Of a stretch of 64,000 bases of DNA, positions 47,770 to 58,560 are shown piece after piece. Position 1 is the first letter of the stretch; the number at the start of each line of letters is the position of its first letter. Both the position numbers and the translations under genes were made by a program. This DNA is from Lycium barbarum. Lineage: Eukaryota > Streptophyta > Magnoliopsida > Solanales > Solanaceae. Under the pieces are notes generated by a model. That model searched no databases. It was not told where the DNA came from and saw only the letters and a list, made by a program, of their open reading frames with translations. The DNA lies in contig NC_083339.1 of the NCBI RefSeq assembly GCF_019175385.1, positions 32,827,637-32,891,636 of the forward strand. The letters are read 5' to 3'.

Positions 47770-50039
47770 GGTAAGTATAGAATAATATGGGTACCTTTTC
47801 TTGTTTTTATACTATGTATAGTTTCATTATTTCTGTGATAAGTTCAGTGTTTATAAACTAACCGGGTCCTTTTCCTCTTTTCCCCCTCCTCGCTTGCATG
47901 ACCGCTTGGGTCCAAACTAGCCCCTGTTGGGCTAAAGGCCCAATAGGACTTCCATTCAAATTAAGATCGAGTCCGCGAAGAAAATAATAGCATGGCGCGC
48001 AGAAGCCCAGCCATGGGTGAAAATGGCCAACTAGGTTCTTGATACACCCCTAGTCTATCTCTCCTCGTCATTTATATATATATGTTTAAATTCAATGTAT
48101 TCGTAAAGCCATATTAAACTCAAATTATAGTGGAACCTTATGGTTTGAACTAGTCGTCTTAGGATAACGGTTCTTATGCGGTTTAGATGACTTTAGGCCC
48201 CCCAAGCGAATTTTCAAAACCACGATTAGCTCCGACATTTTTAAGTGAAGTATAAAATTGGATTGCAAGACTTTTTTTACATAATTAAATACGGATCAGG
48301 CTCTTTCAAAACAAAAAAAAAATGCAAATATGGTTTAGAATGGACAAAATTCAAATCAATTATTCAAAATAAATTTGACAATTCTTTTCCTTGATCTTTC
48401 TGAAAAAATGCAAACCTATTTCACTTAAGTTCGTTTTAAAAGGGGAATTTTGTATAAAGGCCTTAAAGAAACAAGAATTTTGGGCCCAATGCCCGTAGGT
48501 GAATTTTGACCCAAAGCAGTTTGGTTTTTGTGTAACTTGTATAAAATTCAGAAGGCTAAAAGATTTAGGCAAACTCCAAACGTGGTTTTCAAATGAGAGC
48601 AAATTAGATTTTGACAAAAACTTGACGTGCATTTTTCTTGAAAGCAAAACTCGGTCCTTTATTTTTAAAAGGTTTTGGGCCAGGAAAAGGCCATAAAATA
48701 TGAGTATATACAGACAAGATATACTCTTTTGAACATACAAAAATGCTCTTTTATAACATAACAAACCAATTGTAAAACAAAGTTCCAGATAAGACTGAAC
48801 GTATCAAAAACAGAGTGATACGAGCCAAAGTTTGAGTATAACATGAATTTAACCCTATGAAAAGATCAAGAATCCCGCCTTTTTCTCCATTTGTGAAAAA
48901 AATAAAACATACTCCTTATATATAAAGGGAGACTATTTATACACGGATATCGTAAATCCAAAAACTACGATATCCCCATATAAAAGGGGGACATATTCAT
49001 ATTTTTTCCAAAAAAAATGATATGCGATTTCGAAAAAATGACAGTTTCTTTAAATGCGGGAATAAACACAAAATAGACAGTTTAGGAAAATACTCATACT
49101 TTGAAATTCAAAGGTCAACCGTATAGTACGGATCCTTAATACTGGGGTGCCTGACACCTTCCCCAGGGGATCATTAGAACCTTTACCCAGAACTCTGGAT
49201 TACGAAGGTTTTTCTCGATATTTGAATAAACCCTTCAAAATTGATTTTCCTAATTTCTTAAAACTTAGGTGGCGACTCTTTTAAAACAAAGTCTGATAGA
49301 GCACCAACGAGTTCGTAGTAGCCTTTTGTGCCCTAAACCCGTGTGAAAATCGAACCTTAACAGGCGATCCTTCGGCCCTCAAAACCGTGCTTCTCAAAGC
49401 TAAAGAGGAAAACCTCCGAGCAAAGAACGATCTTGAGGACATGATTGAGAAAAATAAGATCCTTGAGGCGAACATGAAGAAGCTCGTTGAGGATGCCTCC
49501 ATCTCCACCAAGCAGTCCGAGGAGCGCTAGACAACAGTTGTTCAACTGAGGCAAGAGCTGGACTCTCTCAAGGCCGAGGCTATCAGCATGGAGGAGAGGT
49601 TTGTCAAGATCAATGCCGAGTGGGGTTCCGAGAAGGAAGTCTTGAGGGTTGCCCAAAAAAAAAGGCTGAAAGTCGGGCCACAGACATCGAAGGATTAAGG
49701 GGTGAGCTCTAAACTTCTGCCCAGGCCCTTGACACCCTGAGTCAAAAGAATGTCGAGCTGACGGTCTAACTTTCGCAAGCCTTGGTCGAAAGGAACCCTG
49801 GCCATGATGATGCTGAGGCAGCCAGGGCTCGATCCGTGTTAAAGGCTGAGCATGAGAGATGGAAATCTCTGAGGGCCATTTTTGAAGAAGCTCGGGGTGG
49901 CATCGAAAACATTGCTTCCAAAATTGAGGAGGTGAGGGTAGTAGAGAGCAAAACTCAGAAAGCACTCCTTGAGGATAATTCGGAGGATGACCTCGAAGGC
50001 TCCGGCTCTGATGGCTCTGATTCCTCTTCGGAAGATTAG

Positions 50040-51234
50040 ATAGGCTTAGCCTTGTAATTTTTTTTTTTTGATTTCTTTGTAAGTTCCTCAAGGTCGGTTT
50101 TCGTCCTTCTGTTTATATAAAGTGAAAACTTTGGTTCGACTTTATTCCGTCTTTATTTGCTTTTCGAGCATTCTTCTGCTTTCAATACTTATCCAAATAG
50201 GTTGTAATATAAAATTTTGAATTGGATAACATTAATGGTATCACCTCGTTTTGAGCACGAACTAGGCTCGACCTTGGGTAACTGTTAACAGTTTTCGTTT
50301 AACGAAATTTTGAACCAACTTAAATTTAGAGGTTTTAGGCTCGTTTTCACCGTGCCTTTTCTGCCGGTGATTGTCTTTTAAAGGCTTTTATGTAAGGGCC
50401 TTTCTTTTATGCTTGTGAATTCGGACCTCCAAACCACTTCGGGCATATACGTTTTAGTTGCTTCTAACCTATTTAGATTATTTGAAGTCTTTTACAAATT
50501 ACGCTTAGTTCAGTATGACTTTAGTGCCTTCGTTTTGTTTCATCTATTTTGTGACGACAGTCCCCAGTCGAGGGTAGCCCGTGGGCGTCAAAGATTACTT
50601 GCTCGAGAATGTTAAATGAATATTCATGCAAGAGTATAGTTGACACAAATTTTAACTGAAGTGTTCTTCTCATTTCAAACATTTGTTTCGTACAAACAAC
50701 CGAGACGATTCGTTTGATTTTTTCTGCACTTGCTGTAGCAAGTAGACTAGCCGGGCATGATTCATTCGATCATTTGGCCCTTACAACAAAGCCTAGTGCA
50801 GAAGGTGCAAAAAAATGCAAAAATATCTGGCTTCTTTAAGCGCCTTCGAACTTTTCAAAGGTATGGCAGTCCCCTAGTTTTTGTGTTCGAAGTATGAGAA
50901 GTCGAACACTATAAAAGTCGGCGTTGGGCAGTCCTCAGCATTTAGCTGGTCTTCGATGTGAAAAGTAACACGTTGTACATTGTTGCCTCGTAAAAAACCT
51001 TGCCAGAAAACTCACTTCGGGACAAAACCGAGCTAAGAAAAAAAGAGTGCAACACGTGTTTTCAGACCTAACTCTAACCTTTTGAGCTTTGTTCTGGTTA
51101 GTACCTGCAAGGGTCAATTAACAAACAACTTAAGAAATTCACAAAGGGTCAGCGATTCATACCTTAGCAATAATATTTTTTCAAGTGTGCTACGTTCCAA
51201 TTTGTTTCAGCTGTTGGCCATTCAGATTCCAGTT
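50040..51234. other. Tat2 spacer between integrase and antisense gene end
   Basis: Noncoding; it corresponds to 19673-20608 of Tat1. It would carry the 3' ends of both converging transcripts. I see no domain; the frame at 50935-51117 is unsupported. Confidence 0.5.
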
Positions 51235-51838
51235 AGTACAAGTCTTTAGTAGTTATCCTGGTTACTCTGTACGGTCCTTCCCAATTTCCCATCATTGGGA
51301 TTTTTAGTGTGAAGGGTAACTTTTCGTAGAACTAAGTCTCCAACTTGGAAGTTTTGAAGATTCGTTCTTCAATTGTAATATCTTCCCATCCGTTGTTTCT
51401 GCGCTACTAAGCGGAACAACACATTTTCGCGAAGTTCATCCGTTAAATCAAGCTTTATGGCCATAGCCTTCTCGTTTGATTCGTCCGTGGCGTATTGGAA
51501 TCTTAAGCTTGGTTCTCCGACTTCCACAGGAATTAAGGCCTCCGCACCATACACTAGAGAAAATGGTGTTTCTCCAGTGCTCGACTTTGAGGTCGTTCTA
51601 TACGCCCAGAGTACTTCCGACAAAACTTCTTTCCATTTGTTCTTTGACTCATCTACGCGCTTCCTTAGATTCTGAATAATGGTTTTGTTTGTTAACTCTA
51701 CTTGTCTGTTCGCACTTGGGTGGTACGAGGTCGACAAAATCTTCTTGATCTTCAAACCTTCAAGGAAATTATTGACCTTATTGCCAATAAACTGTCGGTC
51801 CTTGTCACATGCTATCTCGGTGGGAATACCAAACCTAA
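51235..51838 (-). pseudogene. Tat2 integrase, C-terminal half
   Basis: Starts mid-domain with GIPTEIACDKDRQFIGNKV, which carries the second catalytic aspartate. It continues through ILSTSYHPSANRQVELTNK (third acidic residue, E), WKEVLSEVLWAYRTT and GETPFSLVYGAEALIPVEV to RYYN and a stop at 51371-51369, then FQVGDLVLRKVTLHTKNP to about 51235. It is closely similar to Tat1 integrase. The zinc finger and first aspartate are lost at the 51838 truncation. Confidence 0.85.
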
Positions 51839-53493
51839 AAGAGCCCTACGCCCGAAACAAAGTTCTACAAGGATGCATTTCAATGAAAGAGTCCCATTTC
51901 TTAAAACAAACCCCAAATGTACAGCTTTTCAATTTCTTATATAAACTGGTCTTCCAAGAATCTCGATAACATTATTCAATTTCAACATTGAAAAACAAAT
52001 ACAATGTCCAATATATACTTCAGCCCTAAGCGGATGTGATTTAACTTTTAAGATTAGATTGAATAAGTACACAATATATTGGATGGCTTTGAGAATTTTG
52101 TTACTGCAAAAGTCTATACACCAGATGTGAAATTAGAAGCCAGCTATGTTCTTCAAAAATCTTAAACAGTATTTGTGTATTTTATCGATGGTTACTATAA
52201 AAATATCGTGGTTTATATTTCAATGTTATTTTAGAGGAAGTATATTGTAAATGTTGACATGTTTGTTTTCTTTCTTATTTTTTTAGCAAGCTAGAATTAT
52301 GAAATTGTAGGTACAATCGTCTCAAGTAAGGTATGTTTTATTGAGCTGTTTTTTCCTTTTTTGATTTATATTTTTGCATTGTATACTAACATTTTTGATG
52401 TCCTTTACTTCATCCTAATTTTCTCAGAAATGAGAAGATGGATACAGTGCATCAGACATTTTCACCTAATACTTTTACTTATATTGTTGAATCATAAAAC
52501 TATTGAGTTTGATGCAGGAGGCTTAGGAGCCTTTCAACTCACTTGGTCTTATGTAAAAAACATATGCAACGTGATATTCAACGGCAAGACAGTTTGTTCT
52601 AATTTTGGGCTGACTATCTATGTTTCTAATATAAGACTTTTTTCTTCATGGTGAAGCCTTACGTTTGAATTCCTTTCCTTTCTGACGCTTTGATTTTCAT
52701 AGTTGAGACTTATTTGTGTGGAAATAGAATTATTACTATCAACATCAGTTGATTAAGACGAGTTATTTATAATTTTGACCTCGAGGTTGTTTACATTTTT
52801 ATATTATTGCAAACAAGGTTCACAAGATAGAGCAGCAAAAATAAAGAAACATAAGCTCTGAGTTGATTCAGTTTGAGTCTAAATTGAATTTGACAAATTC
52901 TGTTGGTGTCAAAATCTATAAGCAAGCATCTCGCTGCTTTTCTGTTGGTGTCGCCCTTAATTGTTGCTTCTTAATGAGGTATCTATGATATATCTCAATA
53001 AGAAATGTTAGCACGAATGGACATTACAGGGTAGAATACTTACATTAGATTGCACATACATTATGCTCAAAAGTCCTTATTAGCTCAGTAAAGGGGAGGG
53101 AGGGCATATGCTTATATAATTGTCTGGATCAATTTCGATATTTATACGAATTCCCTACAAGTACAATATAGACGCAACATGCAATTTGTCCTCAAATTTG
53201 CACTTATTTCCTATCGTGTTTGAACTTTAAAAGCTTATGACTGCCTACATTCTAATACATTGTTTCTTGGGATTTGCAGAGAAGTAAAACTGAAAAAATT
53301 TCAGTTGTTAGCTGCGGCATGTTTGTAGCTTGCCATCAAGATAGAAGAAATTGATGCTCTTTTGACAATTGATTTGCAAGTTACTTGAAATTTACCAGCA
53401 AGTCGTATGCTTTCTCTATTTGTTATGAGTTTTCTTGAATCTAGAATCTGTATGCTAAAAATACTTGTGTTCTTTACTTTAAATAAGTGTACT
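51839..53493. other. Unassigned AT-rich sequence
   Basis: No domain, LTR end or terminal inverted repeat recognised. The open frames (51679-51969, 52361-52654, 53407-53643) look random. The sequence could be the rest of Helitron-like unit C or other intergenic DNA. Splice-like motifs near 52290 and 52430 (TTTTTTTAG, TTTTCTCAG) occur, but I cannot join them into a gene. Confidence 0.4.
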
Positions 53494-55294
53494 TATAATG
53501 ACCCGTTTGGTCTTTATAGTCTTTCCGGAACTTTCGCCCCTATCCGAGCTTGGTTGCTCACTTTTGACCCGAGGGGACCGTTGACACGCTTCTCAAGGTA
53601 CTTAGATTTGATTCGGGCGACTTTTTGTGAAATTTGGACTTAAAGCAAAAAAGAGTTGACTCAAAGTTGACTTTTGGCTAAACGGACCTTTTTCGAAAGT
53701 CTGTCGATTCCGATAGGTCCGGATGGTCGTTTAGAACTTATGTGTATATCTGGTTCGATTCCCACTGCACTCGGATGCATTTTGGGACTTGGGTTGGGAA
53801 GTTGGAATTGAGGTATCGTGAGTTGACTCGGTCAACGAGACCTTCGTTGGGAATTTTGAGGCCACGAGTGCGTTCGTAATGTATTTTTTTATGTGGGTCT
53901 ATGTATGTGGTTTGTGAGCAGATGGCCTCGGGAGTTAGTCGGAATTTCGGTTAAGACTTGAGAAATTTTGGGAAAATCTGGTACTGGTGCCCGCCATGGC
54001 GGCATCAGTGTCGCACCAGCGACACTGCTATAACGGTGGCCATGCGCTAAGGGGGGGGGGGGGGCATGTGTTGTTGGTGAGGACCGTCATAGCAGTCTGA
54101 TTAGCCGCCGAGGCGAGACTGCCATAGCAGTCCTGTAGCTGTTGTAACTGTATCGTGCCTAGTTATTTCATTAAGTGTGTATTAAAAACCCTTAGTCTAT
54201 CATTTATTACCATTTCGAAAGTTGAGCTCTTGGGAACTATTCTAGAGGATTCTTGATGAAGATTCTTGGTGGTAAGTCCCTCTAATCCCTTTGCTAATTC
54301 ATTATTCCTAATCATCTTAGAATCTCTCTTTCCTTCTTAGTTCCTTAGTAATGGAAGATAAAAAGTGGATTTAGTGGATGTTCTATCTAGGCTTTTTAAT
54401 GATGAAATTGATTTGGTTTATGCTAGATTGTGATGTATCTAAAGTGGTTAATTATATATCTTCCATTATTAGTGTTGGATTCTTGAATCTAAGAGTTAGG
54501 GTTTATACCCAAGATTGGAGGTTTTGCTTGGATTTCGAAATTGGATGAATCCTTGAGTTAATTTAGCAATTAGTTGATGGGTTTTGATCAGCTACTGTTT
54601 AATTGGATATTTTACCCCCAAATTTCCCGTGTTGACCTTGTGGGCCCCGTTTTCTCAATTTCTAGAGTTGGTTTTTGACCAAATTTGAATGATAGCAATA
54701 TAGGTATTGTTCATCCCATACTTTCAAAGTACGTGCTACTATTAATCCCATACTTTCAAGTACGTGATACTATTCATCCCGTACTTGGAGGAAAAAAATT
54801 TCAACTTTCTAGAAATTTCGGGTAAGGTGCATCAAAAATGTACGGGACGTACATTTTTGTACCGGCCACACTTTATCCCGTACTTCTCAGAATTGCGATC
54901 TGTCAGTGGCATTGCAAAGAAGACTCACTGAACTTGAATTTACATAGGTTATGGCTTCCATAACTTCTCATATTCTAGGAAATATGCTTCTCTCAAGTTG
55001 GGCCAAAATTTCTGTCCAAAATTCTGCCGAGTTTTTCCAAAGTTTTGAAAAACTTAACTCCTTCAATTAGCTTGATCCTAGAACGTTTAGACACTTACTT
55101 AACACTTGTTAAAAGTTTTCCTTAACCTTATAAGGGTTCCATGACCTCTCCGGGCTTATGTTAGTTTACTTACGACGCAAATGACGTTAAAATTTTCGAG
55201 GTGTAACACGAAGCATATATTTAGATGATATTGTCGGAGAAAGCATGTAAACCTTCGGGTATGAAGTTGAGTTGGATATTGTCTTAAGTAAGGA
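53494..55294 (+). repeat. Tekay 5' LTR, rearranged
   Basis: Collinear with 61390-62530 up to about 54708, then again for about 85 bp (CATATATTTAGATGATATTG, 55213-55294) with 62690-62770. In between, 54709-55210 replaces the 160-170 bp found in the 3' copy. GC-rich palindromic units near 53990-54130 (GCCATGGCGGC, CACCAGCGACACTG, GCCATAGCAG) and a G14 run (54051-54064) occur. Confidence 0.75.
54709..55210 (-). mobile_element. LTR fragment inside the Tekay 5' LTR
   Basis: On the minus strand it starts TGTTACACCTCGAAAATTTT near 55208, resembling the start of the LTR at 23697 (TGTTACACCTTGGAAGATTC). It contains repeated ATCCCATACTTTCAA.GTACGTG units (54715-54780) and a palindrome, GTACGGGACGTAC (54840-54852). 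The left end is unclear and host-LTR sequence was lost at the junction. Confidence 0.55.
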
Positions 55295-57650
55295 TTCTTG
55301 TTGTGACTTTTAGACTGAATGTTTTGCTCTTACTTTCACTAATTAGTGTCTTTAGGCTATGAGTGACTTTTTGAGTTCATTTGTTTCAATTGGTTTTTGG
55401 ATACATATTTCACTTGAGTTTGCATGTGTCATGTGTGGTGAGGTATTTGTGAGTTCTTTTGCATTACTTGTGGTCTAGAACTTTCCCCGAATGTGTTTCA
55501 AGGCAAAATTCTAGGTTACACTTGGTTTGAAAAATGATGTTAGGCCTTCTTTGGATCGTTTTTGCCTTAAATTTCCTACCCTTGCATATTTTCCCTAGTC
55601 AACCCCTTTTGAGCCTTTAACCTTTTCTTTGGAAACCGTATTACAAGCTTTAACCTTTTGTTCTTTATTGATCTATTTTTTGGCATCCTATCTCCCTAAG
55701 TGCTTTGAAAGTGTAAATATAGGCTAAAAGCCTAAGTTTGGGGGTGACGGTTGGAAAAGTTGTGATGTGGAAGTTGCTTAAAGGTGAAAGGGTAAAAATA
55801 AAAAATAGAAAAGAAAAAAAATTGTGGAACCTTCCTTGGTTTTTGAAAAAAAAGAAGAAGTAAGAAAGATGAAAAGGGAAGAAAAATAAGGAGTTGTGAA
55901 TAAAGGGAAGACTAGTTGGTGAAATGAAAAATGAAGAAGGGTGGAAAAGTTGTTGAAGGAAGTGTGCTTTAATTGTTGCAAATTGTAGTAATTAGGGAGG
56001 TTTTGAGTCACTCTTACTCAAATTGTGCCCTACCTTAACCAAAAGACTACATTACAACCCTTTAAGTCCTAATTGATTTTGAACCAAGTGTGTCTACATT
56101 AGTGGAGAAATACATGAAGGGCAAGCTTATGGTACTACTTGTGTGCATTTGAACATCTTCGTGAGAGAGAGAGAGAGAGAGAGAGAGTTAATTCTTTCCA
56201 TTTGATATCCCATTTGTGTTTTAAATTGTATTTTGTGAGTTGGGATTCTATTTTGAGTGTGAGGGCACATGAGAATTTAAGTTGTGAATTTGTTCCATTT
56301 TTCAATTGAGAGGAATGAACAAAAGAAAGTTTTTTTTGTGATAATGAGGCAAATTTTGAAGCTTTAGTGTCATGACTTGATTGCTACTCTGATTAACTTA
56401 GTGTTTGATCACTTGAAATGAAAATGAAGTTTTTGAGAAGAAGTTGATGATTCATATGTTTTGGATTAATTGGTGGTACCGATCAAAGTCATGTGTTTGT
56501 GCTTAAAGTAGACTTTTTGACTTGGTATGATGTTGGTGCACTTTTGAATGGGGTCCTTTGAAGGAAATTGTATGATTTGATTTGCTTGAGGACAAGCAAT
56601 ATTTTAAGTTTGGGGATTTGATAAGTTGGTATTTTACCAACTTATTTCTTCTATAATATTAGATTGTTGCTATGTTTTGATTGAGAAAATAGTGCATTTA
56701 ATGTCGTTTACTTCCATTTTATAGGTTCATATGATTGAAAAGATCTTTGGAAGAAACCAAGTGAAAAATAAAGTCAAAAAGAGGTCAAATTGAAGAAATG
56801 ACAAAAATTGGACAGTTATGCAAAAACAGGGCAGATCTTGCAAACAAAACGAAAATCAAGGGTTGTTTTGGTCTAATTTTGAGTGGAAAAATTTTGGGAC
56901 TACAAAAGCAAGACTTGAAGGCATTATTTTTCATCTTTGGCCATTTTCAACACAAGTTTTGGAGACTAGGGTTCATCAACTCACACTTTGGAAGAGAAGA
57001 TTCGAAGATTTAGATGACAAATTTCTTACTTTTTTACTCATTTCTTCAATTCCTTGTTATGTATTGAATATCTAAGCGTGTAGTACTCCATTCCATTACT
57101 TGAATCTTGTTTATGGAAATATTCTATGATTAAAGTTTGGATGAAACACTTGTTTTGCTTATGTGTTGAATGATTTTAATTGCTAATGAAGTGAGTTAAT
57201 GTTGTTTTAATTAATCTTGTTCTTTAATGTTCCTTAAGGGATTAGCTAACTCTAAGACCCGCCCATTTACTTCGATTTGAGCTCGAGAGACGAAGATTGA
57301 AGTTGGGAAAGATTAATTAACAAGAATTTGGGGCTTTAAAACCCATCTAATAACTTGAGCTAGAGATAGGAAAATTACTTGAGATTATATTGATTGTGCT
57401 TAACATCACACTCGAAGGCTTGAGAAAGCTTAGAGTGAAATTCATTGATTTGGTTGAGAGACTTTTGATGATATTTTATAGATCATTATCTAATAAGCAT
57501 AAACTCACTCTTAGTTATAAAATCGTGAAGTAGTTCGGATCGTTAATTGAGCATAATTCCCTTTGTATCTATGCTTGTGGCTATTGATCATTTACCCGCT
57601 TTCTAGTTAGTTTTATCTTTGTTAGTTGTTAAACAAAAATAAAAGTAGAT
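55295..57650 (+). mobile_element. Athila-type 3' fragment with LTR
   Basis: GAGGACAAGCAATATTTTAA and GTTTGGGGATT (56588-56615), followed by TGATAAGTTGGTATTTTACC at 56617, is the usual Athila purine tract and LTR start. The LTR runs to about 57650 and contains phrases typical of Athila LTRs (GACAGTTATGCAAAAACAGG). Left of it is noncoding 3' sequence, including a (GA)n run (56161-56187). No gag or pol. The right edge is approximate. Confidence 0.6.
56161..56187. repeat. (GA)n microsatellite
   Basis: About 12 GA units. Confidence 0.95.
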
Positions 57651-57742
57651 CGGTACGATGAGCTCCGTACTTATCTGCAAGAGGCTATAGCACATTTAGG
57701 ACATCTCACTTTCTTTCATTCTTTCGTGCTACATTATTCTAA

Positions 57743-57756
57743 TTGGTATCTGAAAA
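57743..57756 (+). promoter_or_regulatory. Degenerate Tekay primer-binding site
   Basis: TTGGTATCTGA resembles TGGTATCAGAG, the initiator-tRNA primer site of plant Tekay elements, 40 bp before the gag ATG. The same 14 bases (TTAATTGGTATCTG-type) also sit right before the 3' LTR at 61374-61389, which is unexpected. Confidence 0.45.
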
Positions 57757-57795
57757 AATCAAATTGGTAACTAACTCTTATCTCCTCTCTCATAG

Positions 57796-58560
57796 ATGGT
57801 GAGGACTTGAGCTACTATAGCCCGAGGTCAGGTGCCAGAACCCGCGGCTGCGACTGGCGCCAGAGGGTGAGCGATAGCTCGAGGATGCGGCAGGGCTAGA
57901 GGCTGCGGGGCTGCCCAGCCAGGGGTAGGGCTCCTGCGCTTGGACAGTGACGCGAGAGATCTCCGTTTCAGAAGCCTGAGGACTAGCAGGATCGAGACCA
58001 GGCCGCCGAGGAGGATGTGGCCCCGGCACGGACACAACTTGAGATTACTTTTGATCAGACTATGCAGGACACTATGGCCAGGGTCTTGCTCCATCTAGAT
58101 GCCTAGCAGGCTGCCGCTGGTGTTACTACTCCTGGCGGTGGTTCACAGACCTGATTTGGGGCGCAGACCTTGAGCAGAGACCTATTCGGGTAGTACACCC
58201 CGCTGCAGCTATGGCTCCTCGTATTGACGCGGTGCCAGCCTCGGGTGATGATCTTAGGCCCATGGAGAGTGTTGTTATGAACGTGCCTCACTAGGATCTT
58301 GGTGGGAGGTTTAGGAAGCTGGAGCCGCTGAGGTTTTCGGGTACTACTGCAGAGGATGCTTATGCGTTCATCTTGGATATGCATGAGTTGCTGCATAGGA
58401 TGGGGTTCGTGGAGACCCATGGATTTGACTATGTGTCCTACCAGTTTCGCGGCGACGTGAAGACTTGGTGGATGTATTTTATTTCTTGCAGACCTAAGGA
58501 TTCCCCTCCCTGACTTAGACTCAGTTCTACCGGGCCTTCCTTGAGAAGTATGTGCCCCGG
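57796..58560 (+). pseudogene. Tekay gag, N-terminal part
   Basis: Starts at ATG 57796 (MVRT, stop, ATIARGQVPEPAAATGARG), typical of Solanaceae Tekay gag. It continues in shifting frames with ITFDQTMQDTMARVLLHLDA and then FRKLEPLRFSGTTAEDAYAF, LHRMGFVETHGFDYVSYQFR and DVKTWWMYF, the capsid core. The frame breaks several times. At about 58557, just after FLEKYVPR, the sequence jumps to RT: the rest of gag, the zinc knuckle and protease are missing. Confidence 0.7.

Larger units (their letters stand above)
42235..49362 (+). mobile_element. 7,128-bp LTR-like element (giant solo LTR or LARD)
   Basis: Bounded by TGTTGAACTC and CCTTAACA with a 5-bp target duplication GGCGA (42230-42234 and 49363-49367), inside exon 4 of the Tat2 antisense gene. 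I found no second copy of its start or end inside, which suggests a single very long LTR. It begins like the Ogre LTR (both have CTAATTTTTGAC), and 75-95 bp from its end it has GGTGGCGACTC, an Ogre-like motif. No protein domain was found; open frames at 45448, 47487, 48360 and 48499 are unsupported. Contents: snRNA-type promoter (43346-43397), G21 run (42953-42973), diverged repeats (about 44800-45100), and intron-like borders at 43636 and 47769. Confidence 0.7.
40136..50039 (+). pseudogene. Tat2 antisense gene (four exons; gypsy-type domain plus coiled coil)
   Basis: Plus-strand gene, antisense to Tat2 gag-pol. Proposed exons: 40136-40843, 40940-41041, 41099-42009, 42089-42234 joined to 49368-50039. 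The donors are GTAAGC, GTAAGT and GTAATC; the acceptors are AAATAG, TCTCAG and TTGCAG. All three junctions keep the frame; the second gives KNHG-LPEGF. Exon 1 starts MTTSSQSSSRNASL and carries the PF04195-type domain (CPNVWRIV, LIRLYCPRVFHGGVVKLS) but has a stop at 40232 and frameshifts. Exon 3 is a basic, serine/proline-rich linker with a TAG at 41644. Exon 4 is a long coiled coil (EIEKFKLLLQQKEDQLRQV, then EENLRAKNDLEDMIEKNKIL) ending in an acidic tail, SGSDGSDSSSED. About 850 codons. Function unknown. Confidence 0.78.
39247..51838 (-). mobile_element. Second Tat-lineage retrotransposon ('Tat2'), 5' half missing
   Basis: Minus-strand element: integrase C-terminal half (51838-51235), spacer, antisense gene on the plus strand (40136-50039), purine tract (about 39756) and 3' LTR (39750 to about 39247). 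The order and strands mirror Tat1. Gag to RT and the 5' LTR are absent; homology stops near 51838. A 7,128-bp LTR-like element interrupts it at 42235-49362. Confidence 0.8.

Noticed and set aside
42235..49362. LARD with two short LTRs
   Set aside because: No internal repeat of either terminus found by eye, so a solo LTR is preferred; not fully excluded.
49357..50091. Long minus-strand frame of 244 codons
   Set aside because: Shadow of the antisense-gene coiled coil; composition (P, L, H, R, Q rich) is that of a complement frame.
51966..53490. Host gene with introns
   Set aside because: Splice-like motifs exist but no coherent exon set or recognisable protein could be assembled.
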